A stretch of 64,000 nt of DNA from Bacillota bacterium (lineage in GTDB: Bacteria > Bacillota > Clostridia > Tissierellales > Peptoniphilaceae). The position numbers were made by a program, and so were the translations under genes. The notes below the pieces were generated by a model, which worked only from the letters and a program-made list of their open reading frames with translations, had not been told where the DNA came from and did not search any database. Location: assembly GCA_028724185.1 (NCBI GenBank), contig JAQYDN010000017.1:1-64000 (forward strand), written 5' to 3'. Positions 34,092-41,862 of the stretch are shown piece after piece; the stretch's first letter is position 1, and each line of letters opens with the position of its first letter.

Positions 34092-35330
34092 TTATTTTTC
34101 TTCCCACTCGTAAGCGACTTTGCTGTCGTAAAGATCTTTAATCTTGTCGTCTTCGTATCCGAGTTCCTTCAAGATTTCAGTGGTGTGTTCGCCGATGAGC
34201 GGGCCCTTTTCGTAAGGGGTCTTGCCCATTTCAGTGTAGCGTACCGGTTGATTGACGAGAATTCTTTCGCCGTTGGGGTATTCCAACTTGCGGAAACAGT
34301 CGTTTGCCCACGCTTGCTCGTCTTCGAGGATTTCTTCCCAGTTTTGAGCGAGAGAGAACGGGATGTCCGCTTCGACCAGGATTTCTTTCCATTCTTCGTA
34401 CGTCTTGGTTCCGAAACGTTCCATGATGGCGTCGTAAAGTTCCGGTCCCAACCCGTTCTTTTGAAGGTTTTGTACCGGGAAGTAACGTTCGTCTTCCAGG
34501 TATTGGGTGAGGCCCAAAGCCGTCATAAACTTCTCGAAGTACGTGTTGTAGTCGGGCATACAGGTTTGTACGTAGCGATCGTCTTTGCTCTTCCAGCAAG
34601 CGAGGAAGGGGTTCGGAGATTCGCGAACGTCGATCGGGTAGTGTTGGCCGTAGTCGGGGTATTGTGCAGCTTGAACCATCATACCCATGTTGAAGATAGC
34701 CGTTTCAAACAAGCTCGTTTCGACCTTTTCGCCCTTGCCGGTCATCTTTGCGTGGTAGAGCGCGGCCAAGATGCCTGCCGCCAAGTTCATGCCGACGTTG
34801 TGGTCGCCGACGCCCGGCACGACGTTAAACGGAACGTCTTCTTTTTGTCTCAACGTCTCAAGGTATCCGCCTCTTGCGAAGAACGAGGTAAAGTCAAATC
34901 CCGGAAGGTCCTTGTCGGGGCCGAATTCACCGTATCCGGTGCACATGCCGTAGACGAGTTTGGGGAATCTGACCTTCAGCGTGTCGTAATCCAAACCGGC
35001 CTTTACCAACGCTTTGGTACGCCAGTTCGTAATCAAGACGTCGGCATCTTCCAATAACTTAAAGAGAATTTCTTTTCCTTCTTCACTACGCGTGTCGATC
35101 GAAATACATCTCTTGTTGCCGTTTTCCAATTCCCACGTCGTGTTTTCGTACATATCCAACGGTCTGCCTTCAGAAGGTGCCGTATAACGCAACGGATCGC
35201 CCTTGTCGCGTTCTACCTTAATAACGTCCGCACCCAAGTCTGCTAAAAATCGACCCGTTGTAGCTGCTGCGATAAATGTAGCAAGTTCGACAACTTTAAC
35301 GCCCTCTAAGAGCTTTCTGCTTTCTGTCAT
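34092..35330 (-). CDS. hadA: CaiB/BaiF-type CoA-transferase (HadA-like)
   Basis: A 412-residue family III CoA-transferase. The catalytic Asp is probably Asp176 in VPGVGDHNVGMNLAAG, and the LGADVIKVE and GTGYGEFGP-like (CTGYGEFGPDKD) motifs are present. In C. difficile HadA moves CoA from isocaproyl-CoA to (R)-2-hydroxyisocaproate; FldA does the same for aryl analogues. Gene order A-I-B-C and the BrnQ gene favour the leucine version. It starts 79 bases after gntR in the same direction; the gap holds a GCCGTAAACGGC hairpin but no good promoter. Confidence 0.92.
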   Translation of the reverse strand: MTESRKLLEGVKVVELATFIAAATTGRFLADLGADVIKVERDKGDPLRYTAPSEGRPLDMYENTTWELENGNKRCISIDTRSEEGKEILFKLLEDADVLITNWRTKALVKAGLDYDTLKVRFPKLVYGMCTGYGEFGPDKDLPGFDFTSFFARGGYLETLRQKEDVPFNVVPGVGDHNVGMNLAAGILAALYHAKMTGKGEKVETSLFETAIFNMGMMVQAAQYPDYGQHYPIDVRESPNPFLACWKSKDDRYVQTCMPDYNTYFEKFMTALGLTQYLEDERYFPVQNLQKNGLGPELYDAIMERFGTKTYEEWKEILVEADIPFSLAQNWEEILEDEQAWANDCFRKLEYPNGERILVNQPVRYTEMGKTPYEKGPLIGEHTTEILKELGYEDDKIKDLYDSKVAYEWEEK

Positions 35331-35409
35331 CTAACCCATCCTTTCAAGTCAAGTCCGCCGTAAACGGCAGATACCTTCCTTTGACAAAACTAATACTTAA
35401 CAAACGCGA

Positions 35410-36075
35410 CTACTCGAAATAATCCTGGAATTCCGGATCATTTATCTCCAACCCGTGTACCGTATTGATGTGTACCGAAGTCGCCTCCAGGGCGCCCTCG
35501 AGATCATTTCTTTGAATCGCATCGACGATGCTTTCGTGTTGATCCACGAGAATAGCCAAGTAGACGCCGCTGCGAACGTAGATATTTCGCCAGCGCGCAA
35601 TATGAAGAAGGTGTCTGTCCAATAAATGAAGAATATCTTCCGATCCGCCGCCTATGAGAATATAGTTGTGAAACTGCTCGTCCAAGACACGGAACTTGTC
35701 CACATACTGCTTTTCTCCGACAAATTTTCGCTGTTCCTTTAGGTTTTGTGCCATCTTCTCGAGGATGTCGTCCTTCGACGTCGAGTCGATCATAAAGCTT
35801 CTGAGAATCTCTTTTTCTACTGCCGCGCGGATGAACAACGCTTTTCGTATGTAGTTGAGATTCACTCGGCTCACATAAGTGCCGCGCTGAGGATAGACCT
35901 CCAAGAAATTACACTCCACCAACCGGGCGAAGGCTCCGCGAACCACAGATCTCGAAACGTTGTACATCTTGCTGACAGCGTTTTCGCTCAATCGCATTCC
36001 CGGATACAACGTCAAGTCGATGATCTGCTTGAGCAATGCTTCGTACAAAGCATTGGAATTCGTCTTCATTGCCAT
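35410..36075 (-). CDS. GntR-family regulator (FCD/FadR subgroup)
   Basis: A 221-residue regulator: winged helix-turn-helix (residues about 5-70, YPGMRLSENAVSKMYNVSRS, VVRGAFARL, YPQRGTYVSRV) and an all-helical FCD effector domain (about 80-215) with the metal/ligand His pattern DEQFHNYI and DQHESIVDAI. Effectors of this subgroup are usually small carboxylic acids. The start is the ATG at 36075 after AAGGAGA. It lies directly upstream of hadA in the same direction and carries an operator over its own -10, so it very likely controls itself and the had operon. Confidence 0.92.
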   Translation of the reverse strand: MAMKTNSNALYEALLKQIIDLTLYPGMRLSENAVSKMYNVSRSVVRGAFARLVECNFLEVYPQRGTYVSRVNLNYIRKALFIRAAVEKEILRSFMIDSTSKDDILEKMAQNLKEQRKFVGEKQYVDKFRVLDEQFHNYILIGGGSEDILHLLDRHLLHIARWRNIYVRSGVYLAILVDQHESIVDAIQRNDLEGALEATSVHINTVHGLEINDPEFQDYFE

Positions 36076-36087
36076 ACACGTCTCCTT

Positions 36088-36126
36088 CTTGTCTACTAGT
36101 CTACTATCTAGTAAAAACAATTGCAA
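36088..36126 (-). promoter_or_regulatory. gntR promoter with autoregulatory operator
   Basis: Minus strand: -35 TTGCAA (36121-36126), 17 bp, -10 TAGACT (36098-36103). The 16-mer TAGACTAGTAGACAAG (36088-36103) begins with the -10, the same geometry as at acdB. On the plus strand two overlapping TNGTCTACTA copies are seen. Confidence 0.7.
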
Positions 36127-36390
36127 GAACATTTTAGAAAATTTAACAATCACTTACAAGCGCCTATTTCATTTCTTAAAAATCTTTTTATCCGCGTGAT
36201 TTACACATTTTTTTGTTTCTCGGCGCGAACATATAAATTTTATTTTCCATTTAACAATCCTTGCAATAGTTTTCCCGTAGCGCTTTAAATATTGCTTTTT
36301 CGAGGCCGCGGACTCCGTGAAATTTTGATCATTCCGTATTTTTTAACTTGATATTTTTTTATTTTATAGTAAAGTTATTAGTAACCATTG
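36127..36390. other. AT-rich divergent region between gntR and the acyl-CoA synthetase
   Basis: About 260 AT-rich bases without an open frame. I see no stable hairpin or repeat apart from the two flanking operator sites. Confidence 0.45.
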
Positions 36391-36410
36391 CTTGTATACC
36401 AGCATATAAA
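36391..36410 (+). promoter_or_regulatory. GntR-type operator and -10 of the acyl-CoA synthetase gene
   Basis: CTTGTATACCAGCATA at 36391-36406, the reverse of TATGCTGGTATACAAG, differs at one of 16 positions from the acdB site. A -10-like TATAAA (36405-36410) abuts it, about 60 bases before the start codon. Confidence 0.65.
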
Positions 36411-36470
36411 CAGACATCGACTACAGGAAAAGGGTTCCTAGCACGGGGCAATTGATGGAGGGCCGGCTCA

Positions 36471-37985
36471 TTGATAAACTACAACAAGACACTAGGCGAG
36501 ATGCCCTACGAATGGAACGAACGCCATCCGGATCGCATCGCCATACTATACAAAAACAAAACGTATACTTATAAAGATCTACATCATATTTCCCTATCTT
36601 TTGCCACATACTTCGCCACCTCCGGCGTAAAAACCGGCGACCACGTGTTGATCATGGGCAAAAATTCCGCCGATTGGCTCTTCGCATTTTTCGGTCTACA
36701 GATGCTCGGCGCCGTCACGGTACCGATCAACCCCAGTTTTACTACCTCGGAAATCACACAGATCATGGACATCGTCGATGCCACGGTGATCGTAACCAAC
36801 GAATTTCGCGACTATTCCGAGCAGATTAAAAACATCTATAAAATATCGAAGAATTATAAGGTCCTCTATACCGACCAAGGCTATCAATACTCCCACCTCT
36901 TAAGCCTTTATCCGAACAATCAGCCGGACGATGTCGCCTGCATTCTACTCACATCGGGGACGACCGGCGTGCCGAAGGGCGTTCAACTGAGCCATATCAA
37001 CTTGTTGCACAACGCCGCGGTCATGACGGATATCGCGGGGTGGAACGACGAGGACAACTTCCTTTTGAGCGTGCCGCTCTTTCACTGCTTCGGACTGTCC
37101 GCGACCACGCTCTGCGCCTTCGAAGTCGGCGCCAAACTCTGTATTTTGGACAGTACGAAGTCCTCGAGTTTGCTCATGAGCATCGAGCGCGACCACATCA
37201 CGGTCTTTAACGGCGTTCCCGCCCTCTACCTCGTCGCGATGCACCACAACGACCTGGACGACTACGACCTCTCATCCCTCAAATCGGGCGTCATCGCGGG
37301 ATCTCCCCTGACGGCGCACGAATACCGCGAGATAAAAAAAGCCTACGGCATGACCCATCTGATTCAATCTTACGGTCAAACCGAAACCTCCCCCGCCGTC
37401 ACCGTCGTAAGGCCCGGCGAGAGTGAAGAACTCTCTGCCGAAAGCGTCGGGACGACCATCCCGAATTGCGAGATCGCCATCGTCGACGACGACAAGAAGC
37501 CGCTCCCCGCGGGAAGGCCCGGCAACATCGTCGTACGCGGGAAAAACGTCATGAAAGGCTACATCAACGGCAAGAACACCTATACCGAAAAAGACTGGCT
37601 CTGCACCGGCGACATCGGCCGGCTCGACAACGAGGGGCACCTCTTTATCTCGGGAAGAACCAAAGACATCATTATCCGCGGCGGAGAAAACATCTCGGCA
37701 ATAGAAATTGAAAACGTCGTAAAACAAATGGACATCGTCGACCAGGCGCGCGCCCTCGCCCAAAAAGACGCCGTCATGGGCGAGGAAGTGTGTTTACACC
37801 TGTCCCTCACGCGCCCCGTCAACCTCGAGGACGCCGAAAAAGAGATTCGGCGCTATCTCGGAGAAAAATTAGTGAAGTACAAAATTCCGAAATACATCGT
37901 CATTCACGACGCACTCCCGACCAACGGAACGGGAAAAATCGACGATAAGGCGCTCCTTCAATATATGAAGGCACACTTGTCATAA
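36471..37985 (+). CDS. AMP-forming acyl-CoA synthetase
   Basis: A 504-residue member of the ANL superfamily. The ATP motif LLTSGTTGVPKGV is near residue 160, QSYGQTETSP near 300, the hinge LCTGDIGRLDNEGHLFISGRTKD split by its usual TGD, and the catalytic Lys in NGTGKIDDKAL near the end. It activates a carboxylic acid with ATP and CoA. The start is a TTG at 36471 with GGAGG 9 bases upstream. It is divergent from gntR and shares its operator, so it may activate the 2-hydroxy or final acid of the Stickland pathway, for example to prime HadA (inference). Confidence 0.9.
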   Translation: MINYNKTLGEMPYEWNERHPDRIAILYKNKTYTYKDLHHISLSFATYFATSGVKTGDHVLIMGKNSADWLFAFFGLQMLGAVTVPINPSFTTSEITQIMDIVDATVIVTNEFRDYSEQIKNIYKISKNYKVLYTDQGYQYSHLLSLYPNNQPDDVACILLTSGTTGVPKGVQLSHINLLHNAAVMTDIAGWNDEDNFLLSVPLFHCFGLSATTLCAFEVGAKLCILDSTKSSSLLMSIERDHITVFNGVPALYLVAMHHNDLDDYDLSSLKSGVIAGSPLTAHEYREIKKAYGMTHLIQSYGQTETSPAVTVVRPGESEELSAESVGTTIPNCEIAIVDDDKKPLPAGRPGNIVVRGKNVMKGYINGKNTYTEKDWLCTGDIGRLDNEGHLFISGRTKDIIIRGGENISAIEIENVVKQMDIVDQARALAQKDAVMGEEVCLHLSLTRPVNLEDAEKEIRRYLGEKLVKYKIPKYIVIHDALPTNGTGKIDDKALLQYMKAHLS

Positions 37986-37999
37986 TGCGCGATATACTA

Positions 38000-38023
38000 C
38001 CCCCGCTCATCGGGGGTTTTTTT
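38000..38023 (+). terminator. Terminator of the acyl-CoA synthetase gene
   Basis: CCCCCG-CTCAT-CGGGGG followed by seven T. Confidence 0.9.
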
Positions 38024-38297
38024 ATGCCCAAAAAACCGCTTAATAAGCATCCATCCTATAAATCCCTTGACAAACGAGCGCAGACATCGTTTACTTGAAT
38101 CAAATCCTTTTGAGTTTTATCACTTTAATAGCATGTGATGCCATAGGCGATATCGAGGCAATCCGCCCGGTTTCGTCGGATCACTCCGATACGGCGACGA
38201 CATCCGTTAACGCTGAAAAGACTTGATATTACTCTAAAAATTTTTACGGAGACGACTTTGCTCGCGGTTTTTCCCGATCGTTTGAGAGGTGTATTTT
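38024..38297. other. Upstream region of the secreted stalk-domain protein
   Basis: About 270 bases. A possible promoter TTGACA (38067-38072), 17 bp, TTTACT (38090-38095) lies 200 bases before the ATG. I recognise no riboswitch or other RNA structure. Confidence 0.4.
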
Positions 38298-39302
38298 ATG
38301 AAATTCTCGATTAAATCGTTTGTTTTTTTGACCGTATTTTTCTTTATCTTGTCGGCTACCGCCTACGCCGAGAGTAATCTCCATCTCGTCGTCGACGGCG
38401 AATACGTCGCAACCGACGTCCCTCCCTTTATCGAAAACGACCGCACCCTTGTCCCCGTTCGCTTTGTATCGGAACGTTTGAACGCCGCGGTGGACTGGGA
38501 TCAAAAGACGAGGCAAGTGACCGTCTCAAAAGACGACGGGAGTAAGATTGAACTCGCTATCGGCAGCGACGTCTCGACCGTTTACAGGGATGGGAAAATC
38601 GAGACCGTTCCATTGGACGTTCCGGCAAAGCTCGTCAAAAGCCGCACTTTCGTACCGCTGCGTTTTATCGCCGAAAGCATGGGAAAAGACGTCGACTGGG
38701 ACCCCGAAACCCGCGCCGTTATCATCGGCGATGCTTCGAAGTATCATCCGCCCGCGTTTCCGAAAACCCTCGACGCCTCTCTTATCCTCAACGGTAAGCG
38801 CGCCGGCACCGTCCAATCGGTCGTCAAAGACGGCACACTCTATGTCGATGTGGGGACGCTTAACCGAAAAATCATTCAATATTTTCACTGGCCCGACATG
38901 GACGGGATGCCCATCCGGGAGTATCTGGACTATATCGAACCGAGCGGAATTAAACCGGTAAATGACGGATCCGGCGCCTGGTTCTGTCTTACATGGCCGG
39001 GTTCTCTTGAATTTTCATATCTGTATGATCCGGGGAAAAATCTGCTTATCGAAGCTGTCGATCCCGACGACTTCGGATACCTCGAGTATATTCGCCCTCT
39101 CCATCGCCCCATTCTGCGAGATGAACGGCTCTATATGGATCTGCGCCTCATTGCCAATACCCTGCCCTTTACCTATGACATCGACGCAAGCCCCCGAACC
39201 CTCATCCTCACGCAACAACCCACGTGCGTCTACGACGATTGGAGTAAAATTTACACCGCGGGATATGAATATCTCGAAGAGGTCATCGCATCAGAATTTT
39301 AA
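38298..39302 (+). CDS. Secreted protein with copper-amine-oxidase-like stalk domains
   Basis: A 334-residue exported protein. Signal peptide at residues 1-25 with a cleavage site after TAYA. Residues about 27-140 are two repeats of the copper amine oxidase N-terminal-like stalk (PPFIENDRTLVPVRFVSERL, then SRTFVPLRFIAESMGKDVDW), common in Bacillota surface proteins and not an oxidase. Residues about 155-330 align with the C-terminal domain of the lipoprotein at 573-2582. The ATG at 38298 follows GAGAGGTG. The function is unknown; a cell-wall or surface role is inferred. Confidence 0.85.
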   Translation: MKFSIKSFVFLTVFFFILSATAYAESNLHLVVDGEYVATDVPPFIENDRTLVPVRFVSERLNAAVDWDQKTRQVTVSKDDGSKIELAIGSDVSTVYRDGKIETVPLDVPAKLVKSRTFVPLRFIAESMGKDVDWDPETRAVIIGDASKYHPPAFPKTLDASLILNGKRAGTVQSVVKDGTLYVDVGTLNRKIIQYFHWPDMDGMPIREYLDYIEPSGIKPVNDGSGAWFCLTWPGSLEFSYLYDPGKNLLIEAVDPDDFGYLEYIRPLHRPILRDERLYMDLRLIANTLPFTYDIDASPRTLILTQQPTCVYDDWSKIYTAGYEYLEEVIASEF

Positions 39303-39334
39303 TCACAGGAGTCTATTTCATTTCATCGCACCAA

Positions 39335-39358
39335 AAAAGAGAGCCTCGGCTCTCTTTT
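39335..39358. terminator. Bidirectional terminator
   Basis: AAAAGAGAGC-CTCG-GCTCTCTTTT between two converging genes. Confidence 0.85.
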
Positions 39359-39359
39359 G

Positions 39360-40910
39360 TTATTGCCCGATTCCCATCGCGCCCTCTTTAAAAATTCGCG
39401 GATCCATCGTCTTCACATCGTCCGAGACGATAGGCTCAAACTCCATTTGCTCGAGGATATCCCTGTGAATATCTACCCCGGGCGCCACTTCGGTAATGAC
39501 CATCCCCGCCTCGGAGGGCTTCATCACACAACGATCGGTGATAAAGGTGATATTCTGGCCGCGCGACAAGCCGTAGGCGGCGTTATACGTCATTTGTTCG
39601 AGCGAGGTGATAAATTTCTTTCGGCTACCCTCGCGGTCGATCACGAGTTTTCCATCCTCGATATGCTCTTCGAGCCCGCCCGCGGTCAGCGTCCCGACGA
39701 AGTAGATATCTTTCGTCGCCTGCGAGATGTCGATAAAGCCGCCGCAGCCCGCGAAGCGCCCGCCGAAATGGCTGACGTTGATGTCGCCCTCGGGACTCAC
39801 CTCGGCAAAGCCCAAAAAGGCGCAGTCCAGGCCGCCACCGTTATAAAAGTCGAACATTTGACTCATCGGCATATTCGCCGAGGCGTTGAGCGCCGAGCCG
39901 AAATTCGGTCCACCGAGGGGAATCCCCCCGATCATGCCACATTCGAGCGTAAGGACGATGTCTTCGCCGATCCCCTCTTCGTTGGCGACGATGCCCACGA
40001 CCTCGGGCATCCCGTAGCCCAAATTCACGACATCCCCGCGACGTATTTCCATCGCGGCGCGGCGCGCGATGACCTTCCGTTCGTCGAGCGGGTAATCCGA
40101 TACCCTGTCGGCGCGTACCTTGACGTGTCCTGCGATCGCCGGGTCGTAGTAAGTTGCGACCGTCTGGCGATGCGTCTTTTCGGGATCCTCGCTTACGACG
40201 ATATAGTCGACGAAAATACCCGGGATCACGACGTCGTTTCGGTCGAGCGCCTTCGAATCGGCGAGGTACTTTACCTGCACGATCACCTTTCCGCCGTTCG
40301 CCTTCGCCGCCATGGCAATCTCCCTGGCGTCGATGATGTTCGACTCCTCCTCGAAGGTGATGTTTCCGAGCTCGTCGGCCGTCGTTCCACGAATAATCGC
40401 CACATCCACCGGTTGCGCCTTGTAGTATAAGTACTCCTCGCCGTCGAGTTCGATCAGCTCGACCAAGTCTTCCGTCGTCGCCTTCGTCAGTTTGCCGCCG
40501 CCGTAGCGCGGGTCGACAAACGTGTGTAGGCCGATCTTGGTAATCTCGCCGCAAAAACCGCGCGACAGGTTCCGATACATCTTCGAGAGGACCCCTTGCG
40601 GAAAATTATACGCCTCGATCTCATCGGCCAAGGCCTGTGCCTCGAGGCGCCTGTTCCGCGCAAAGTGGCCGGTGAGGTAGCGCTTAATCATGCCGGGGTG
40701 GGAAATCTCCATAATCCCCTCGTCGCCGTTATTTCCCGTCCCCGCCGCCTGGAGAAGCGTCATATTCCTCGGGGATCCTTCCTCTAAAAACCGCTCCCCG
40801 ATGGCGCGCAGGATCGCACTCGGCGTCGTCGCGAGCAAAAACCCCGAGACGGCGAGCGTGTCCCCGTCCGAGATGATCTGTGCGGCTTCCGCCGCGGTAA
40901 TTGTTTCCAT
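39360..40910 (-). CDS. Acyl-CoA:carboxylate CoA-transferase (YdiF/propionate CoA-transferase type)
   Basis: A 516-residue family I CoA-transferase with both halves in one chain. The catalytic Glu is in VLTLECGMIGG. The GGxxDCAFLGFAEV and CGGFIDISQATKDIYFVGT signatures are clear. Such enzymes swap CoA between acetyl-CoA and short acids such as propionate, lactate or butyrate. The start is the ATG at 40910, with the ribosome site AGGAAGAGG; an upstream extension of 42 codons covers the promoter. A close paralogue lies at 46340-47902. No partner gene shares its transcript. Confidence 0.92.
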   Translation of the reverse strand: METITAAEAAQIISDGDTLAVSGFLLATTPSAILRAIGERFLEEGSPRNMTLLQAAGTGNNGDEGIMEISHPGMIKRYLTGHFARNRRLEAQALADEIEAYNFPQGVLSKMYRNLSRGFCGEITKIGLHTFVDPRYGGGKLTKATTEDLVELIELDGEEYLYYKAQPVDVAIIRGTTADELGNITFEEESNIIDAREIAMAAKANGGKVIVQVKYLADSKALDRNDVVIPGIFVDYIVVSEDPEKTHRQTVATYYDPAIAGHVKVRADRVSDYPLDERKVIARRAAMEIRRGDVVNLGYGMPEVVGIVANEEGIGEDIVLTLECGMIGGIPLGGPNFGSALNASANMPMSQMFDFYNGGGLDCAFLGFAEVSPEGDINVSHFGGRFAGCGGFIDISQATKDIYFVGTLTAGGLEEHIEDGKLVIDREGSRKKFITSLEQMTYNAAYGLSRGQNITFITDRCVMKPSEAGMVITEVAPGVDIHRDILEQMEFEPIVSDDVKTMDPRIFKEGAMGIGQ

Positions 40911-40968
40911 ATCCTCTTCCTTTCCGTCTATGCGAATGCACGCGGCGTTCGCGATGCTGTTATTTTTC

Positions 40969-40997
40969 AGTGTACCGAAAGCAAAAAACGAAGTCAA
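40969..40997 (-). promoter_or_regulatory. Promoter of the CoA-transferase gene
   Basis: Minus strand: -35 TTGACT (40992-40997), 17 bp, -10 TACACT (40969-40974), about 60 bases before the ATG. Confidence 0.7.
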
Positions 40998-41112
40998 TCG
41001 GAAAGGGCCTCGCGCTCTATTCAAACAAAAAGTCATTCTATAACACGGAAAAATAACTTTTCCAATAAAAAGAACCTCTCACCCCCGATATAAGGGAGAC
41101 GAGAGGTTCTCT

Positions 41113-41144
41113 TTTATGTCATCAAATCTTGTTTATAAACGGTT
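41113..41144. repeat. 32-bp direct repeat, copy 1
   Basis: Identical to 41821-41852 over 32 bases. A similar terminator hairpin (arms AGAACCTCTC and GAGAGGTTCT) adjoins it at about 41081-41110. It lies just after the stop of the small membrane protein gene on the minus strand. Confidence 0.9.
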
Positions 41145-41153
41145 CACGGGAGT

Positions 41154-41534
41154 TTACCTTTCCTTCAATCGGCTGACACACGCATCGGTGACGAGGAGCG
41201 CGCCGAGAAAGGTAAACGGGGGTTCACAAACCGGTCGGTACATAATGTAGAGAAGCGCCGCCGAATTTCCGGCCGTGGCGAGGAGAACGAAAAGAAGGCA
41301 AAAAGCCAATAAGCCGATGCCCCAATACAGCTTCTCTTTTCGAGTCATTTCGTAGAGAAAACCGCAGGCGATCACGCCCAAAATAAGCAGGTAGAGGAGC
41401 TTAAAACCCCAAGTCTCGACGAAGATATGATTCGTCTCGCCGACGCGCATGCTCCAGTCGGGTTCGATGCGGCGCCAAAAATACGTAAAGCCGATCATGA
41501 AGAGGAGAAAAATAATACGTTTGCCGGTCTTCAT
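41154..41534 (-). CDS. Small four-helix membrane protein, unrecognised
   Basis: A 126-residue protein with about four hydrophobic segments (near residues 8-22, 45-62, 70-90 and 95-115) and no domain I know. The ATG at 41534 is preceded by AAGGAAGGTG; a GTG three codons earlier overlaps that site. On the minus strand a -35 TTGACG (41730-41735) stands before a (TA)12 tract that would supply the -10. It ends in a terminator region duplicated from the next gene's end. Confidence 0.65.
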   Translation of the reverse strand: MKTGKRIIFLLFMIGFTYFWRRIEPDWSMRVGETNHIFVETWGFKLLYLLILGVIACGFLYEMTRKEKLYWGIGLLAFCLLFVLLATAGNSAALLYIMYRPVCEPPFTFLGALLVTDACVSRLKER

Positions 41535-41702
41535 ATATCCCACCTTCCTTTTTTATTCCATGATTTCAATGAACTCTGTCAAGTTGTTTTTAATTTTCCG
41601 GATCCCTATTAAACGTTACGCGTCTCCGTTCTTATACCGTTGCGGATTTATATGTTTCATCATCACAATCCTCATTATTATCTTGGCTTTCTTGAATTCA
41701 AC

Positions 41703-41727
41703 TATATATATATATATATATATATAT
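41703..41727. repeat. (TA)12 microsatellite
   Basis: Twelve TA units plus T, next to a -35-like TTGACG on the minus strand. The tract can provide a TATATA -10 at proper spacing. Confidence 0.9.
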
Positions 41728-41820
41728 CGCGTCAATACTTTATTTTGATAATCCTTACCCAAAACTACATCATCTAAAAGAACCTCCCGTCTCCGACGCG
41801 ACGGAAACGAGAGGTTCTTT

Positions 41821-41852
41821 TTTATGTCATCAAATCTTGTTTATAAACGGTT
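41821..41852. repeat. 32-bp direct repeat, copy 2
   Basis: Identical to 41113-41144, 708 bases away, placed just after the stop of the stalk-domain protein gene on the minus strand. Confidence 0.9.
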
Positions 41853-41862
41853 GTGCGGATTT

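Larger units (their letters stand above)
41535..41862. other. Intergenic region with TA tract and duplicated terminator
   Basis: 328 bases. It holds the putative promoter of the small membrane protein with the (TA)12 tract, and the hairpin (AGAACCTCCCGT, then GAGAGGTTCT near 41778-41818) plus 32-bp repeat that end the next gene. Confidence 0.6.

Noticed and set aside
38298..39302. Copper amine oxidase
   Set aside because: Only the stalk-like N-terminal repeats are present; no topaquinone or copper catalytic domain.
39357..40430. 357-codon frame antisense to the CoA-transferase
   Set aside because: The opposite strand encodes a full, motif-complete CoA-transferase; the antisense frame has no start context.
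41703..41727. CRISPR or transposon end
   Set aside because: A simple TA microsatellite without spaced repeats, and no transposase or cas gene in the window.
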